From JAEUIX01 sp964611125 (GTDB lineage: Bacteria; Planctomycetota; Phycisphaerae; Phycisphaerales; UBA1924): 64,000 nucleotides of DNA. The DNA lies in assembly GCA_964611125.1 (NCBI GenBank), contig CAZSZO010000017.1, positions 1-64,000 of the forward strand, written 5' to 3'. Below are positions 55,813-64,000 of this stretch, in pieces. The notes below the pieces were generated by a model. The model was not told the origin of the DNA, did no database searches, and was given only the letters and a program-made list of their open reading frames with translations. Every line of letters begins with the position of its first letter. Position 1 is the first letter of the stretch. The position numbers were made by a program, and so were the translations under genes.

Positions 55813-56688
55813 TCACGGCCGCTGGCGACGCCTCACCGCGATGGCCATGCCCGCCAAAACGATCACAGCTCCGCCCGGCCCCGGGACGCGGAACTGGATT
55901 GTCTGATGAGGCAGGTTAACCGGGTCACCGCTGGTCCCGCCGAACGCGTTGGTGCCGAAGGTGTACCGGCCGCTCAGCCCCGTGACGCTCGCAACGATGA
56001 GGTCGGCGCCCGGGGCGGGGAGGTAGTACAGGCGATAGACCGGGATCAGATCGCCCACCAGAGTGCCCGGACTGGCGTCGCCCGGAATGGCGTTGCCCCA
56101 TGCCTGTGTGCCCTCAGAGCCGAAGTTCAAAGACCGCCCGCCCGTCACGTTTGTGAGCGACGGCGAACCCACCGCGGGGTTGTTCGGCACGCCGTTGAAC
56201 GCCAAACTGTTCGACCCAAGGAACAGCGGCGGGACCTGCGGCGCGAAGCCGCCCCGGAAGGGCGCAAAGTGCCCTGCGAGCGGCTCGCCGCTCGTGTCCT
56301 GAAACACCCGGGCATCCTGCTGAAAGCCAGGGCCGTTGCTGGGGTTGGTCGCCGTGGCTCCTTGGATCACCCGACCCTGGTTTCGCCCGGCCGCTGCGGC
56401 CACGGGGTCGGTGAACGTGATCCTGAAGTTCGCCCCGCCGACCCGCAAAACGCCCAGATTCGCCACGCCGGATGCGGAGCTATTGGGCAGAATCCCTACT
56501 CGAGCATAGATCGTCAGCCCGATCTGCGTCGACGACTCACTCGGGGCGTAGGGGCCCAGCGCGTCGACGACAAACCTGACATCCCATACCTGCGCCGAAG
56601 CGGGGGCCTGGCCCAGGAGCGGAGACGCGCTCCCCAGCGCCCCCAGCGCCATGCCTACTAACGACGAGAGACAGCTGGTTCGCTGCAT
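55813..56688 (-). CDS. Secreted protein with PEP-CTERM-like anchor, paralogue 1
   Basis: A 291-residue secreted protein sharing 'APASAQVWDVRFVVDALGPYAP', 'GLTIYARVGILPNSSASGVANLG', 'GHFAPFRGGFAPQ', 'LVGDLIPVYRLYY' and 'LPHQTIQFRVPGPGGAV' with three downstream paralogues. The C-terminus is a VPGPGG motif, a hydrophobic helix and RRRQRP, a variant of the PEP-CTERM sorting signal. The second of two adjacent ATGs (56688) has GGAGG six bases upstream. Function unknown; probably a surface or matrix protein. Confidence 0.85.
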   Translation of the reverse strand: MQRTSCLSSLVGMALGALGSASPLLGQAPASAQVWDVRFVVDALGPYAPSESSTQIGLTIYARVGILPNSSASGVANLGVLRVGGANFRITFTDPVAAAAGRNQGRVIQGATATNPSNGPGFQQDARVFQDTSGEPLAGHFAPFRGGFAPQVPPLFLGSNSLAFNGVPNNPAVGSPSLTNVTGGRSLNFGSEGTQAWGNAIPGDASPGTLVGDLIPVYRLYYLPAPGADLIVASVTGLSGRYTFGTNAFGGTSGDPVNLPHQTIQFRVPGPGGAVIVLAGMAIAVRRRQRP

Positions 56689-56993
56689 CATCGACCTCCC
56701 CGCGCTGGACCGCTCGGTCCATGGGACCGCCCATGGATCTGAACCGACACTCCGCGGCGGCGCCGCGGCTCCGGGAACGAGTGTGCGCTGAATCTCGCCG
56801 GGGAGCAAGGCGGACCACCGAATCCCAGCAACTTGGGTAAACACCCGAAGTCTGGGGGCGGCCCTTCTCCCACCACCCCCAAGCCCACGGCGCCAAAAAA
56901 GACAGGGGCCCGGCTTGCGCCAGGCCCCTGCAATCAGATCTGAATCGGGCTTGAGCTGAAGCTCAAGCCAATCGAGTCGTGGTCAGGACCGAA
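56689..56993. other. Gap between paralogues 1 and 2
   Basis: 305 bases that contain the terminator of paralogue 2 at 56895-56930. The rest, upstream of paralogue 1, shows no recognised promoter and no gene. Confidence 0.5.
56895..56930 (-). terminator. Intrinsic terminator of paralogue 2
   Basis: Arms CAGGGGCC (56903-56910) and GGCCCCTG (56923-56930) with a 12-base loop; on the minus strand followed by TCTTTTTTGG. Confidence 0.85.
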
Positions 56994-57848
56994 TTAGGCC
57001 CGACGACGACGAGCGGCGACCAGCCCGCCCAGGCCGACGAGAGCCGCGGCGCCCGGGGTGGGGACGCGGAACGAGAAGGACTGGTTGGGGAGGTTGATCG
57101 CAGCCGCGGCGGTGCCGAAGGCGCCGCTGAGCGAGTGCAGGTAGCGGGCGCTCAGGTTCGTGACGTTGACGGTCACGTCGCGGATGGCGTTGAGGGTGAA
57201 GTCAGCGCGGGGGAAGTAGTACAGGCGGTAGACGGGGACCAGATCGCCCACGAGGTTGGCGGCGTTGCTGTCAACAGCGACGGCGTTACCGGCGGCGAGG
57301 GTGCCATCGGAGCCGTAGTTGAGGGCGCGGCTGCCGACCACGTTGGTCAGGAAGGGGCTGCCGGTGGCGGGGTTGTTGGCGCTGCCGTTAACGGGCTCCG
57401 AGTTGGCGCCGAGGAACAGCGGAGCGACCTGGGGCGCGAACGACCCACGGAAGGGGGCGAAGTGGCCGGCGAGGGCGTTGCCGTTGGTGTCGGTGAGGTT
57501 GCGGCCGTCGATGTCAGCGGTGCCGCCCTGGGCGACGCTGCCCTGGTTCAGGCCGCCGCCAGCGGAGAGGGCGTCGGTGAAGGTGATGCGGAACGCGTTG
57601 CCGCCGATGCGGCTGGGGCCGAAGTTCCGGGTGCCGCTGGCCGAGGCGTTGGCCAGGATGCCGACGCGGGCGTACATCGTGATGCCGACCTGCGTGGCGT
57701 TGATGCCCTGCGAGAAGGGACCGGAGTTGTCGACGACGAACCGGACATCCCAGACCTGGGCCGAAGCCGGGGCCTGAGCCATGACCGAGGACGCCGCGCT
57801 GGCAGCACCGACGACAGCCAGCATACCACGAACGAAGTTCTTGCTCAT
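56994..57848 (-). CDS. Secreted protein with PEP-CTERM-like anchor, paralogue 2
   Basis: A 284-residue protein with signal peptide ('GMLAVVGAASAASSVMAQ'). It keeps the 'ASAQVWDVRFVVDNSGPF' start, 'GITMYARVGILANASASGTRNFG', 'GHFAPFRGSFAPQ', 'LVGDLVPVYRLYYFP' and the C-terminal VPTPGAA-helix-RRRRA anchor. It is closest to paralogue 1. It has its own terminator and a possible promoter, so it is likely monocistronic. Confidence 0.87.
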   Translation of the reverse strand: MSKNFVRGMLAVVGAASAASSVMAQAPASAQVWDVRFVVDNSGPFSQGINATQVGITMYARVGILANASASGTRNFGPSRIGGNAFRITFTDALSAGGGLNQGSVAQGGTADIDGRNLTDTNGNALAGHFAPFRGSFAPQVAPLFLGANSEPVNGSANNPATGSPFLTNVVGSRALNYGSDGTLAAGNAVAVDSNAANLVGDLVPVYRLYYFPRADFTLNAIRDVTVNVTNLSARYLHSLSGAFGTAAAAINLPNQSFSFRVPTPGAAALVGLGGLVAARRRRA

Positions 57849-57915
57849 CTTTCTCTCTCCTCAGACGCTATTGGTCAGAATGAATCCACGGCCATGCCGC
57901 AGACTCTTGTCCCTT

Positions 57916-57943
57916 ATTGTGACCCGATCCTGAGGTATTGCAA
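57916..57943 (-). promoter_or_regulatory. Possible promoter of paralogue 2
   Basis: On the minus strand TTGCAA, a 16-base spacer and CACAAT, about 70 bases upstream of the start codon. Each box matches four of six sigma-70 consensus bases. A similar arrangement precedes paralogue 3. Confidence 0.3.
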
Positions 57944-58152
57944 GCCCCGTCAAGCGACGAAAAGAAAAAAAATCTCGCTTGCCGCATCCAGACCGCACTT
58001 TTCCGCTCGATTAAAGGGCTCGGATCGCAGCCTGCCTCGTCAATCTAGGGCGTCAGCAGAGCGACACTTGTCAAGTCTTTACGACGCTCGCAGCTCGCGA
58101 GTTCCATTCGAACTCAATGCAGATGGACACAACAGCACAGCCGTGGTGTCCC

Positions 58153-58194
58153 AAAACAAAAATAGAGCAAGATCCCGGCGAACCGGGATCTTGC
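58153..58194 (-). terminator. Intrinsic terminator of paralogue 3
   Basis: Perfect 12-base arms GCAAGATCCCGG (58167-58178) and CCGGGATCTTGC (58183-58194) with a four-base loop; on the minus strand followed by TCTATTTTTGTTTTGG. Confidence 0.93.
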
Positions 58195-58233
58195 CCAAAC
58201 ATAATCTATGACTTACCGACTGAGCCAGTTCTC

Positions 58234-59037
58234 TCAGGCGCGGCGGCGACGCATGGCCGCCAGACCGCCCAGGCCGACCAGAGCTGCGGCGCCCGGGGTG
58301 GGGACGCGGAAGGTGATCGACTGGTTGGGGAGGTTGACCGCGGCGGCGGCCGTGGCGAAGCCGCCGCCGTTGTCGGTGTGGATGTAGCGGGCCGAGAGAC
58401 CCGAGATGTTCAGAGTGATGTTGCGGCTCTGAGCGATCTTGGGCAGGAACAGGAAGCGGTACACCGAGACGTACTCGCCGCCGATGATCTGGTTGCTGGC
58501 GTCAAGGACGGCGACGCCCAGGGCGTTGCCATCAAAGCCGATGGTGCGCGAGCCGACGACCGAAGTCGCGCGGGGGTTGCCGGCGAGGAGGCTGTAGATG
58601 CCGTTGGAGGTGTCGTTGTTGGCGCCGCCGGTGCCCTGGGGGGCGAAGCCGCCGCGGAACGCACGGAAGTGACCGGCCAGGGGCTGGCCGTTGGAGTCAA
58701 CGCCCTCGCCGGTGGGGCCGGGACCAGCGTTGCTGCTGAAGGGGCCGCCCGCAGGGTCGCTGAAGTTGGCGAAGAAGGTGCCGTTGCCGCCGCCAACCCG
58801 GCTCACGCCGAAGTTGCGGGTGCCGCTGGCCGAGCCGTTGGCCGCGATGCCGACACGGGCGATCATGGTGATCGCCACGCCGGTCGAGGTCTCGCCCTGA
58901 GCGAAGGGGCCGCTGGTGTCGGGAACGAACTGCACATCCCAGACCTGAGCGGTCGCAGGGGCCTGAGCGAGGGCAGTGGAAGCCAGCGCAGCCAGACCGG
59001 CAGCGCACAGCACGATACGAACAGATCCACGGGTCAT
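58234..59037 (-). CDS. Secreted protein with PEP-CTERM-like anchor, paralogue 3
   Basis: A 267-residue secreted protein: signal peptide to 'ALAQ', then 'APATAQVWDVQFVPDTSGPF', 'GVAITMIARVGIAANGSAS', 'GGFAPQGTGG', 'GEYVSVYRFLFLPKIAQSRN' and the VPTPGAA-helix-RRRRA end. It is very close to paralogue 4, with one 158-base block identical in DNA. Function unknown. Confidence 0.87.
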   Translation of the reverse strand: MTRGSVRIVLCAAGLAALASTALAQAPATAQVWDVQFVPDTSGPFAQGETSTGVAITMIARVGIAANGSASGTRNFGVSRVGGGNGTFFANFSDPAGGPFSSNAGPGPTGEGVDSNGQPLAGHFRAFRGGFAPQGTGGANNDTSNGIYSLLAGNPRATSVVGSRTIGFDGNALGVAVLDASNQIIGGEYVSVYRFLFLPKIAQSRNITLNISGLSARYIHTDNGGGFATAAAAVNLPNQSITFRVPTPGAAALVGLGGLAAMRRRRA

Positions 59038-59104
59038 GTACTCTCTCCTCTTTTACTATGTTCCCCAAAGGGGTTCGCGTCTCCGCGGTCCTCTGGACAC
59101 CCCA

Positions 59105-59133
59105 AGTGTGACCGATCGCGGGGGCCTTTTCAA
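59105..59133 (-). promoter_or_regulatory. Possible promoter of paralogue 3
   Basis: On the minus strand TTGAAA, a 17-base spacer and CACACT, about 70 bases upstream of the start. The spacing and the -10-like CACA(A/C)T resemble the candidate upstream of paralogue 2. Confidence 0.3.
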
Positions 59134-59251
59134 GTCAATTTGTCCTGAGATCTGCCTGTTAGGCGGAAAAACCCTCACTTCTTCACACCATCTATACCAA
59201 TCATTAACCAAACATGGATCACCCTGCACCCACCACCGCGCCAGCGACTCC

Positions 59252-59287
59252 AAAAAGGCGAACGCCCGGGTGTTCCCCGGGCGCTCG
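59252..59287 (-). terminator. Intrinsic terminator of paralogue 4
   Basis: Arms CGAACGCCCGGG (59259-59270) and CCCGGGCGCTCG (59276-59287) pair with one mismatch around a five-base loop; on the minus strand followed by CCTTTTTGG. Confidence 0.85.
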
Positions 59288-59325
59288 GGTAATCGTAAAA
59301 GAGTGCTTCGGGCCACCCCACTGCA

Positions 59326-60135
59326 TCAGGCGCGACGCCGACGCATCGCCACCAGGCCACCCAGGCCCGCGAGAACCGCGGCGCCGGGAGTCGGAACGCG
59401 GAACGTCACCGACTGGTTGGGCAGGTTGACCGCCGCGGCGGCCGTGGCGAAGGTGCCGTTGACCGTGTGCAGGTAGCGCGCCGACAGACCCGAGATGTTC
59501 AGGGTGATGTTGCGGCTCTGGGCGATCTTGGGCAGGAACAGGAAGCGGTAGACCGACACGTACTCGCCGCCGACGATCTGGTTGCTGGCGTCGAGGACGG
59601 CGACGCCCAGCGCGTTGCCGTCGAAATCAATCGTGCGCGAGCCGACGATCGACGTCGCGCGGGGGTTGCCGGCGAAGAAGCTGAAGGCGCCGTTGTTGGC
59701 GTCGCTGTTGAAGCCGCCGGTGCCCTGGGGGGCGAAGCCGCTGCGGAACGCGCGGAAGTGGCCGGCCAGAGGCTGGCCGCCCGCATCAACGCCCTCGCCG
59801 GTGGGGCCGGGACCAGCGTTGCTGCTGAAGGGGCCGCCCGCAGGGTCGCTGAAGTTGGCGAAGAAGGTGCCGTTGCCGCCGCCAACCCGGCTCACGCCGA
59901 AGTTGCGGGTGCCGCTGGCCGAGCCGTTGGCCGCGATGCCGACGCGGGCGATCATGGTGATCGCCACGCCGGTCGAGGTCTCGCCCTGGGCGAAGGGGCC
60001 GCTGGTGTCAGGAACGAACTGAACATCCCAGACCTGGGCCGTCGCCGGGGCCTGGGCCAGGGCGACAGTGGGGACAGCCATCGCGCCAGCCAGGCCGGCG
60101 GCGGACAGCACGCAACGTGCAAACACACGGTTCAT
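59326..60135 (-). CDS. Secreted protein with PEP-CTERM-like anchor, paralogue 4
   Basis: A 269-residue secreted protein nearly collinear with paralogue 3, including 'APATAQVWDVQFVPDTSGPF', 'FASKF'-free middle with 'GNPRATSIVGSRTIDFDGNA', 'PKIAQSRNITLNISGLSARYLHT' and the VPTPGAA-helix-RRRRA anchor. The start is ATG 60135, with AGAGGAGAG upstream; a longer frame upstream lacks a signal peptide. It is the most upstream of the four tandem paralogues. Confidence 0.87.
   Translation of the reverse strand: MNRVFARCVLSAAGLAGAMAVPTVALAQAPATAQVWDVQFVPDTSGPFAQGETSTGVAITMIARVGIAANGSASGTRNFGVSRVGGGNGTFFANFSDPAGGPFSSNAGPGPTGEGVDAGGQPLAGHFRAFRSGFAPQGTGGFNSDANNGAFSFFAGNPRATSIVGSRTIDFDGNALGVAVLDASNQIVGGEYVSVYRFLFLPKIAQSRNITLNISGLSARYLHTVNGTFATAAAAVNLPNQSVTFRVPTPGAAVLAGLGGLVAMRRRRA
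59786..59943 (-). repeat. 158-base block identical to part of paralogue 3
   Basis: Bases 59786-59943 in paralogue 4 and 58697-58854 in paralogue 3 are identical over 158 bases, while the flanking parts of the two genes differ at many sites. This points to recent gene conversion or duplication. Confidence 0.88.
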
Positions 60136-60390
60136 GAGACTCTCTCCTCTCAGGTTGTAACCCGACGCGCACGCGTCAGCGAGCGCTCTGGAAGGAGTTT
60201 GCCCCACGCCCGGGCCCGGACCAGTACGCGACCCAGAATTGGTGCATAAACCGAGGAACACCTGAGGGTTGTGCCGCCCCCGGAGCCCTTGACGTCCGAT
60301 TACTCCCGCCTGCGGGGCCTCGATCCGGTGGATTCCAGACCAGCACGCACCCCATAACTGAGCGGCAGCCGCGCCGAGGGTCGGGCCTGC

Positions 60391-63300
60391 TCAACCGCCC
60401 CCTGGCGCGGCCGATTCGAGACCGTTTTCGTCGGGCGCGGCGTAGGGGCGGAACTTCTCGATCGTGCCCTGCTCCTCGCTGTAGAACAGCGCGCGATTGG
60501 CGCCGATGAGCCCCGCCGACGCCAGATCGATCAGCGCCGATGAGTCCGCCGCGCTCATCTGGTAGAGCACCCGCTGATCGAACTCGCGGAGCATCGAGCG
60601 CTCCAGCGTGCGGTTGAACGACGCCAGGGTGTCGCACCAGGCGATGACGTGGATCCCCGCACCGGGCCCCTCGCGGATGATCCGGGCGAACTGCTTGTCA
60701 GGAGCCGGGGCGCCCTCGCCGGAACCGCTCCCGAAGTCGAATTCGTTCTCCGGCCGGCGGAGCATGCGGAACCGCTGCAGCCCGTGCACGCAGAGCGCGA
60801 TCTGCGGGGCCTCGTGCGTCCCCGCCAGGCGGGCGTCGAGCTCGCCGCTCAGCGCCGCGAGCACCGCCTCGACCTCGCGATACGGCGCGACGCGCACACC
60901 GCAGCCCCAGCGCCTCACCACGCCGGCGAGGCGTTCGAGCGCTCCGGCGAGCGGCGAGTCGGCCGGCGTGCCGTCGAGCACGATGAGCGGCGCCAGCCGG
61001 CCCCCCGCCCCCTCCGGCAGGCCCTCCTCAGCCCCAGGCGCCCGGCGCAACTGGGCGCCCAGCCCGAGGAGCGCGGCGCCCATCATCGCCGTCGCCGAGT
61101 CATCGCGCTGGCCGACAATGAGCAGATTCGCCGCCGACTGGCGCCGGAAGACCGCGGCGGTGGGCTCCTTGATCGCGATGGGTTCGCCCAGCCAGGCGGT
61201 GAGCGGGCCGCGAGGGCCGGCCGCGGGGGACGCGAGCACGGCCCGCAACGCGTGGTTGCGGGCCAGGTGGGCCGGGGCGCTTCCTTCAAAGATGATCGGC
61301 GGCTCGGGCGGCGCGCCGCCCTCCGAGCGGGCCATCTGCTGGCGCAGGCGCGCCAGGCCGAGCAGGCGGTCGCGGTTCTCCTCCGGCAGCCACGCCACCT
61401 GAAAGGGGCTGTTGCCTTCCACCGCGCCGCTGGCGTCGTTGTAGATCGCTTCGCCCGGGCGCGACAGCAGCCGGGCCGCGGCGTTGTCATCGCTCATGAT
61501 CAGGTACGAATCCGCCTCGCTGCACTGCAGGGCGATGCGCACCGCCATCTGGCCGATGGTGCTGCGGGCCAGCGTGTACGCCCCGCCCAGCGTCTGGCTG
61601 CCCAGAATCGCGTGCATGCCGAAGGCTCGCCCCTGCCGCACCAGGCGGTCGAGCAGGAGCGACGATTCCTGGGCCAGCTTGTCATCCTCGACGAACAGCT
61701 CCTGAAACTCGTCAACGATCAGCATCACCCGCGGCATCCGCGCCTCGGGGTTCCTGGCCCGATACCCCGCGATGTCCTGAGCCTCGCTGTCGCGAAACAG
61801 CTCGCCCCGGCGCTTGAGCTCGGCATCCAGCCGGCGGAGCACCGACAGCCCGAATTCGCGCTCGCTCTCGATGGCGATCACCCGCGCGTGCGGGATCTCG
61901 TGCACGGCGTAAGTCTTGAACTCCACGCCCTTCTTGAAGTCGACCAGGTACAGCTCGATCTCATCGGGCCCGTACCACAGGGCCAGGTTCGTGATGATGG
62001 CGTGCAGCAGCGTCGATTTGCCCGAGCCGGTCCGGCCCGCGATCAGGGCGTGCTGGGCCGTGCCCTTGCCCAGGGTGATGTGCTGCAGCTTGGTCGCGCC
62101 GGCCCGGCCCATGGCCACGCTGACCTCCTTGGCGCTCGAACGCGTCCAGAGCGCGCCGGCGCCGGCCTCCCCGCTCGCACTCGAGCCGGGCGGGGCGATC
62201 ATCTCAAAGGGCACCTGCACCCGCGAGCTGTCCTTGGCATGCCGGCCCGCCATGTGCACGATGGCGTTGAACTGGGCGTCGCCAGGGAGGGCCTCCAGCT
62301 CCAGCGGAAGCCGGGAGAACTCCGGATCATCGCGGAAGAACCTGCCTCCACCACCTGAGCCGCCCCCACTCCCCCCACCACCGCCGCTCCCTCCACCGCC
62401 CCCCGCCCCGCCGCCTCCCGCCTGGCCGCCCCGCCAGGTGAGCTGCACCGCGCACTTGGCCAGATCCCCCGCCGACAGGCCCTGCGGGAGGGCCTGGCGC
62501 GTATCGACCGCCGCGAGAACGTAGACCCCGCAGCGCGGGCCGCTGTCAAGGATGCTCGCCAGCCGCTTGGCGGCCAGCTCGTTAAACCCCGCAGGCAGAT
62601 CGGCGATGACCAGGAACCGGTAGGGCTCGGCGACCTCCCCCGCGTGGGCGTTGTACTCCTCGATGGTGGGGAACTGGTTCCGCAGGTACTTCTGGATCAC
62701 GTTCTCCATGTGCTCAGTGAGGTCCGACAGGCGCTGCTCGATGTGGCGCGGCTCGGTCCAGATGCGGTCGCTCACGAGCGCCGGCTCGTAGTCGGCCAGG
62801 TGCATGAAGGCCGCGAAGTTCTGGCCCAGGCCGACGGGATCGATGATGGTGAAGCGGGCCTTGCCGGGCGGGAAGGCCGTGATGATCCGCAGCATCGCTC
62901 CCTGGAGCACGCTGATCGCCTCCGGCCGCCCCTGCCCGCCGGTGCGGAGCAGCAGCGAGCAGCGGTTGGGGAGCTCCATCGCCACCGGCAGCAGCGGCTC
63001 GCGCGGCCCCAGCGCGCCCAGATCCACGCCCGACCAGGCCTCCCCCTCAGGCAGCCCGCCCGGCAGGGCCCCGATGTCGAGCCGAACCGCCCCCAGCGCA
63101 ATCGCCGGCGGCGGCGCCTCCGGCGGACGCCACGCGGCGGCAGGCGCCGACCCGTCCGGGCTTGTCGCCCCGCCAGCCGCCCCCTCACCGGCCCAGATCG
63201 GCGAGGTCCACGGGGGACAGACCGTCCCCGCCAGGGCCCGGGCCTCGCGCACGAGCGCGTGCGCCCCCCGCATGCCCCGCTGGTAGGACTCAAGAAGGTC

Positions 63301-64000
63301 CCGCCAGTCCGCATCGCGCCGCTCCGCCAGCTCGGCGAAGGCGCCGTCACGCCGGGCGTCGGCCTCGGCGACGGCGCGGGCATGCTCGCCCTGGGCGGCC
63401 TGCGTCAAGGCCTGCCGCCGATCGCTCAGGGCCGCGGCCTTGCCCGCCCGATCCGCCTGCAGCCCTGCGATAACGCCCCCCGATTCGCCGCCCAGGGCCG
63501 CCAGGCGGTCGCGCGAGGCCTTGTTGAGCTCCTCGAGCTTGGCCCCGGCCTTGGTCTGGGCGCTGCGGATGTCGAGATCGCGGGTCTCGCGGATCCGCAG
63601 CTCCGCCTTGCGGCGCGTCTCACCGGCGATCTCCAGCCAGCGCTCTCCCGCGGCCCGGGCCTCCGCCAGCGCCTGGGCCAGCCCCTGACCGACCTCGCGC
63701 ACCGCCCGGCTACCCACGGCATACAGCCCGGCGAGCAACATCAGGCCCAGCACGACGCCAACCCCGGCCCCCCCCAGGCCCCACCCCAGCGGTGGCGCCT
63801 CCTTGAAGCCCGTCAGGGCGCCGACCCCCGCCAGCCCCGCCCCGCCCATGAAGACCAGCACCCCAAGCGGCCACAGCCCGCTGAAGACCCTCGGCGCCAG
63901 CAGGCGGACCAGCCGGGCGGCCCGCTCCTCCGCGGCGCGGGTCATGTCACGCAGGCGGGCCGAGGCGTCCCCCTCGCCCCACGCGGCGGCCCCGGCGGCG
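60391..64000 (-). CDS. FtsK/SpoIIIE-family ATPase, EssC-like, 5' end outside the window
   Basis: At least 1184 residues, cut by the window edge. The frame stays open past an ATG at 63945 ('GEGDASARLRDM') to position 64000, so the true start is probably outside. Two membrane helices (~20-75 from that ATG) precede a ~180-residue coiled coil and a degenerate ATPase-like region. A complete FtsK/SpoIIIE domain follows, with Walker A 'GRTGSGKST' (~638-646), 'LYLVDFKKGVEF' and Walker B 'VMLIVDEFQELF'. A third region, 'NLLIVGQRDDSATAMM', looks like a P-loop without its lysine. A Gly-rich linker is coded at 62347-62420. Layout resembles EssC of type VII secretion, but no other type VII gene is visible. 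Confidence 0.85.
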   Translation of the reverse strand, partial: AAGAAAWGEGDASARLRDMTRAAEERAARLVRLLAPRVFSGLWPLGVLVFMGGAGLAGVGALTGFKEAPPLGWGLGGAGVGVVLGLMLLAGLYAVGSRAVREVGQGLAQALAEARAAGERWLEIAGETRRKAELRIRETRDLDIRSAQTKAGAKLEELNKASRDRLAALGGESGGVIAGLQADRAGKAAALSDRRQALTQAAQGEHARAVAEADARRDGAFAELAERRDADWRDLLESYQRGMRGAHALVREARALAGTVCPPWTSPIWAGEGAAGGATSPDGSAPAAAWRPPEAPPPAIALGAVRLDIGALPGGLPEGEAWSGVDLGALGPREPLLPVAMELPNRCSLLLRTGGQGRPEAISVLQGAMLRIITAFPPGKARFTIIDPVGLGQNFAAFMHLADYEPALVSDRIWTEPRHIEQRLSDLTEHMENVIQKYLRNQFPTIEEYNAHAGEVAEPYRFLVIADLPAGFNELAAKRLASILDSGPRCGVYVLAAVDTRQALPQGLSAGDLAKCAVQLTWRGGQAGGGGAGGGGGSGGGGGSGGGSGGGGRFFRDDPEFSRLPLELEALPGDAQFNAIVHMAGRHAKDSSRVQVPFEMIAPPGSSASGEAGAGALWTRSSAKEVSVAMGRAGATKLQHITLGKGTAQHALIAGRTGSGKSTLLHAIITNLALWYGPDEIELYLVDFKKGVEFKTYAVHEIPHARVIAIESEREFGLSVLRRLDAELKRRGELFRDSEAQDIAGYRARNPEARMPRVMLIVDEFQELFVEDDKLAQESSLLLDRLVRQGRAFGMHAILGSQTLGGAYTLARSTIGQMAVRIALQCSEADSYLIMSDDNAAARLLSRPGEAIYNDASGAVEGNSPFQVAWLPEENRDRLLGLARLRQQMARSEGGAPPEPPIIFEGSAPAHLARNHALRAVLASPAAGPRGPLTAWLGEPIAIKEPTAAVFRRQSAANLLIVGQRDDSATAMMGAALLGLGAQLRRAPGAEEGLPEGAGGRLAPLIVLDGTPADSPLAGALERLAGVVRRWGCGVRVAPYREVEAVLAALSGELDARLAGTHEAPQIALCVHGLQRFRMLRRPENEFDFGSGSGEGAPAPDKQFARIIREGPGAGIHVIAWCDTLASFNRTLERSMLREFDQRVLYQMSAADSSALIDLASAGLIGANRALFYSEEQGTIEKFRPYAAPDENGLESAAPGGG

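Larger units (their letters stand above)
57849..58233. other. Gap between paralogues 2 and 3
   Basis: 385 bases holding a candidate promoter for paralogue 2 (57916-57943) and the terminator of paralogue 3 (58153-58194). The stretch 57950-58130 is AT-richer than the surrounding DNA and shows no gene. Confidence 0.5.

Noticed and set aside
62347..62420. Proline/glycine codon repeat in the FtsK-like gene as a mobile or CRISPR-like repeat
   Set aside because: It codes a Gly-rich linker in frame and has no spacer structure.

Overview
The window is high-GC bacterial DNA that most resembles the phylum Planctomycetota, probably class Phycisphaerae. The supporting signs are secreted proteins with a VP(T/G)PG...RRRR C-terminal anchor, repeated 'D.NGDG..DPDDLSDF' dockerin-like tails, an ECF sigma factor of the planctomycete type beside a Ser/Thr kinase with helical repeats, and a planctomycete-type integrase remnant. 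This assignment rests on protein style only; no rRNA gene is present.

Positions 1-5231 hold a ComEA-like helix-hairpin-helix protein, a PilZ protein and a very long CheA-like protein that appears to have lost its phospho-acceptor histidines and its ATP-binding boxes. Positions 5617-18466 are a single-strand gas vesicle cluster: gvpA, a coiled-coil GvpC-like candidate, gvpN, a small basic helical protein, a zinc-ribbon protein, three GvpF/L paralogues, gvpG, a double ArsA/Get3-like ATPase, two further GvpA-fold proteins (GvpS/M-like and GvpJ), gvpK, an unknown protein, an Hsp20-like GvpH and a CDC48-type AAA ATPase.

Positions 18507-26073 form a convergent operon read on the minus strand. Its genes are two unknown small proteins, a photoactive yellow protein (PYP), a 4-coumarate:CoA ligase-like enzyme, a HemN-like radical SAM enzyme, an HpaB-type aromatic hydroxylase and a tyrosine ammonia-lyase. 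PYP with the lyase and ligase is a complete blue-light receptor plus the pathway for its p-coumaroyl chromophore; the hydroxylase and radical SAM enzyme are extra. Next to the gas vesicle genes this suggests light-controlled buoyancy, with a PYP whose chromophore pocket is altered (Tyr42 to Phe, Thr50 to Ala, Arg52 to Val by Halorhodospira numbering). The block is followed by a truncated response regulator, the last ~95 codons of a tyrosine recombinase and tRNA-Ser(GCT), which looks like the scar of an integration event.

Positions 27191-43542 look like ordinary chromosome: a small coiled-coil protein, a DUF3553 protein, rpoZ, coaC, a thioesterase, acnA, a hybrid histidine kinase overlapping a membrane-anchored NMT1-type binding protein, a multi-pass membrane protein, and an ECF sigma factor/Ser-Thr kinase pair.

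Positions 43552-55538 (all minus strand) are a beta-glucan (probably laminarin-type) utilisation locus: a clan-A glycoside hydrolase, a GH16 endoglucanase with dockerin-like tail, a GH1 beta-glucosidase, two ABC sugar permeases and their binding protein (no ATPase), a two-module carbohydrate-binding-like secreted protein with dockerin-like tail, a pseudopilin-like protein and a LacI-family regulator. Positions 55813-60135 hold four tandem paralogous secreted proteins with C-terminal sorting signals, three of them followed by clear intrinsic terminators. The window ends inside an FtsK/SpoIIIE-family (EssC-like) ATPase whose 5' end lies outside.
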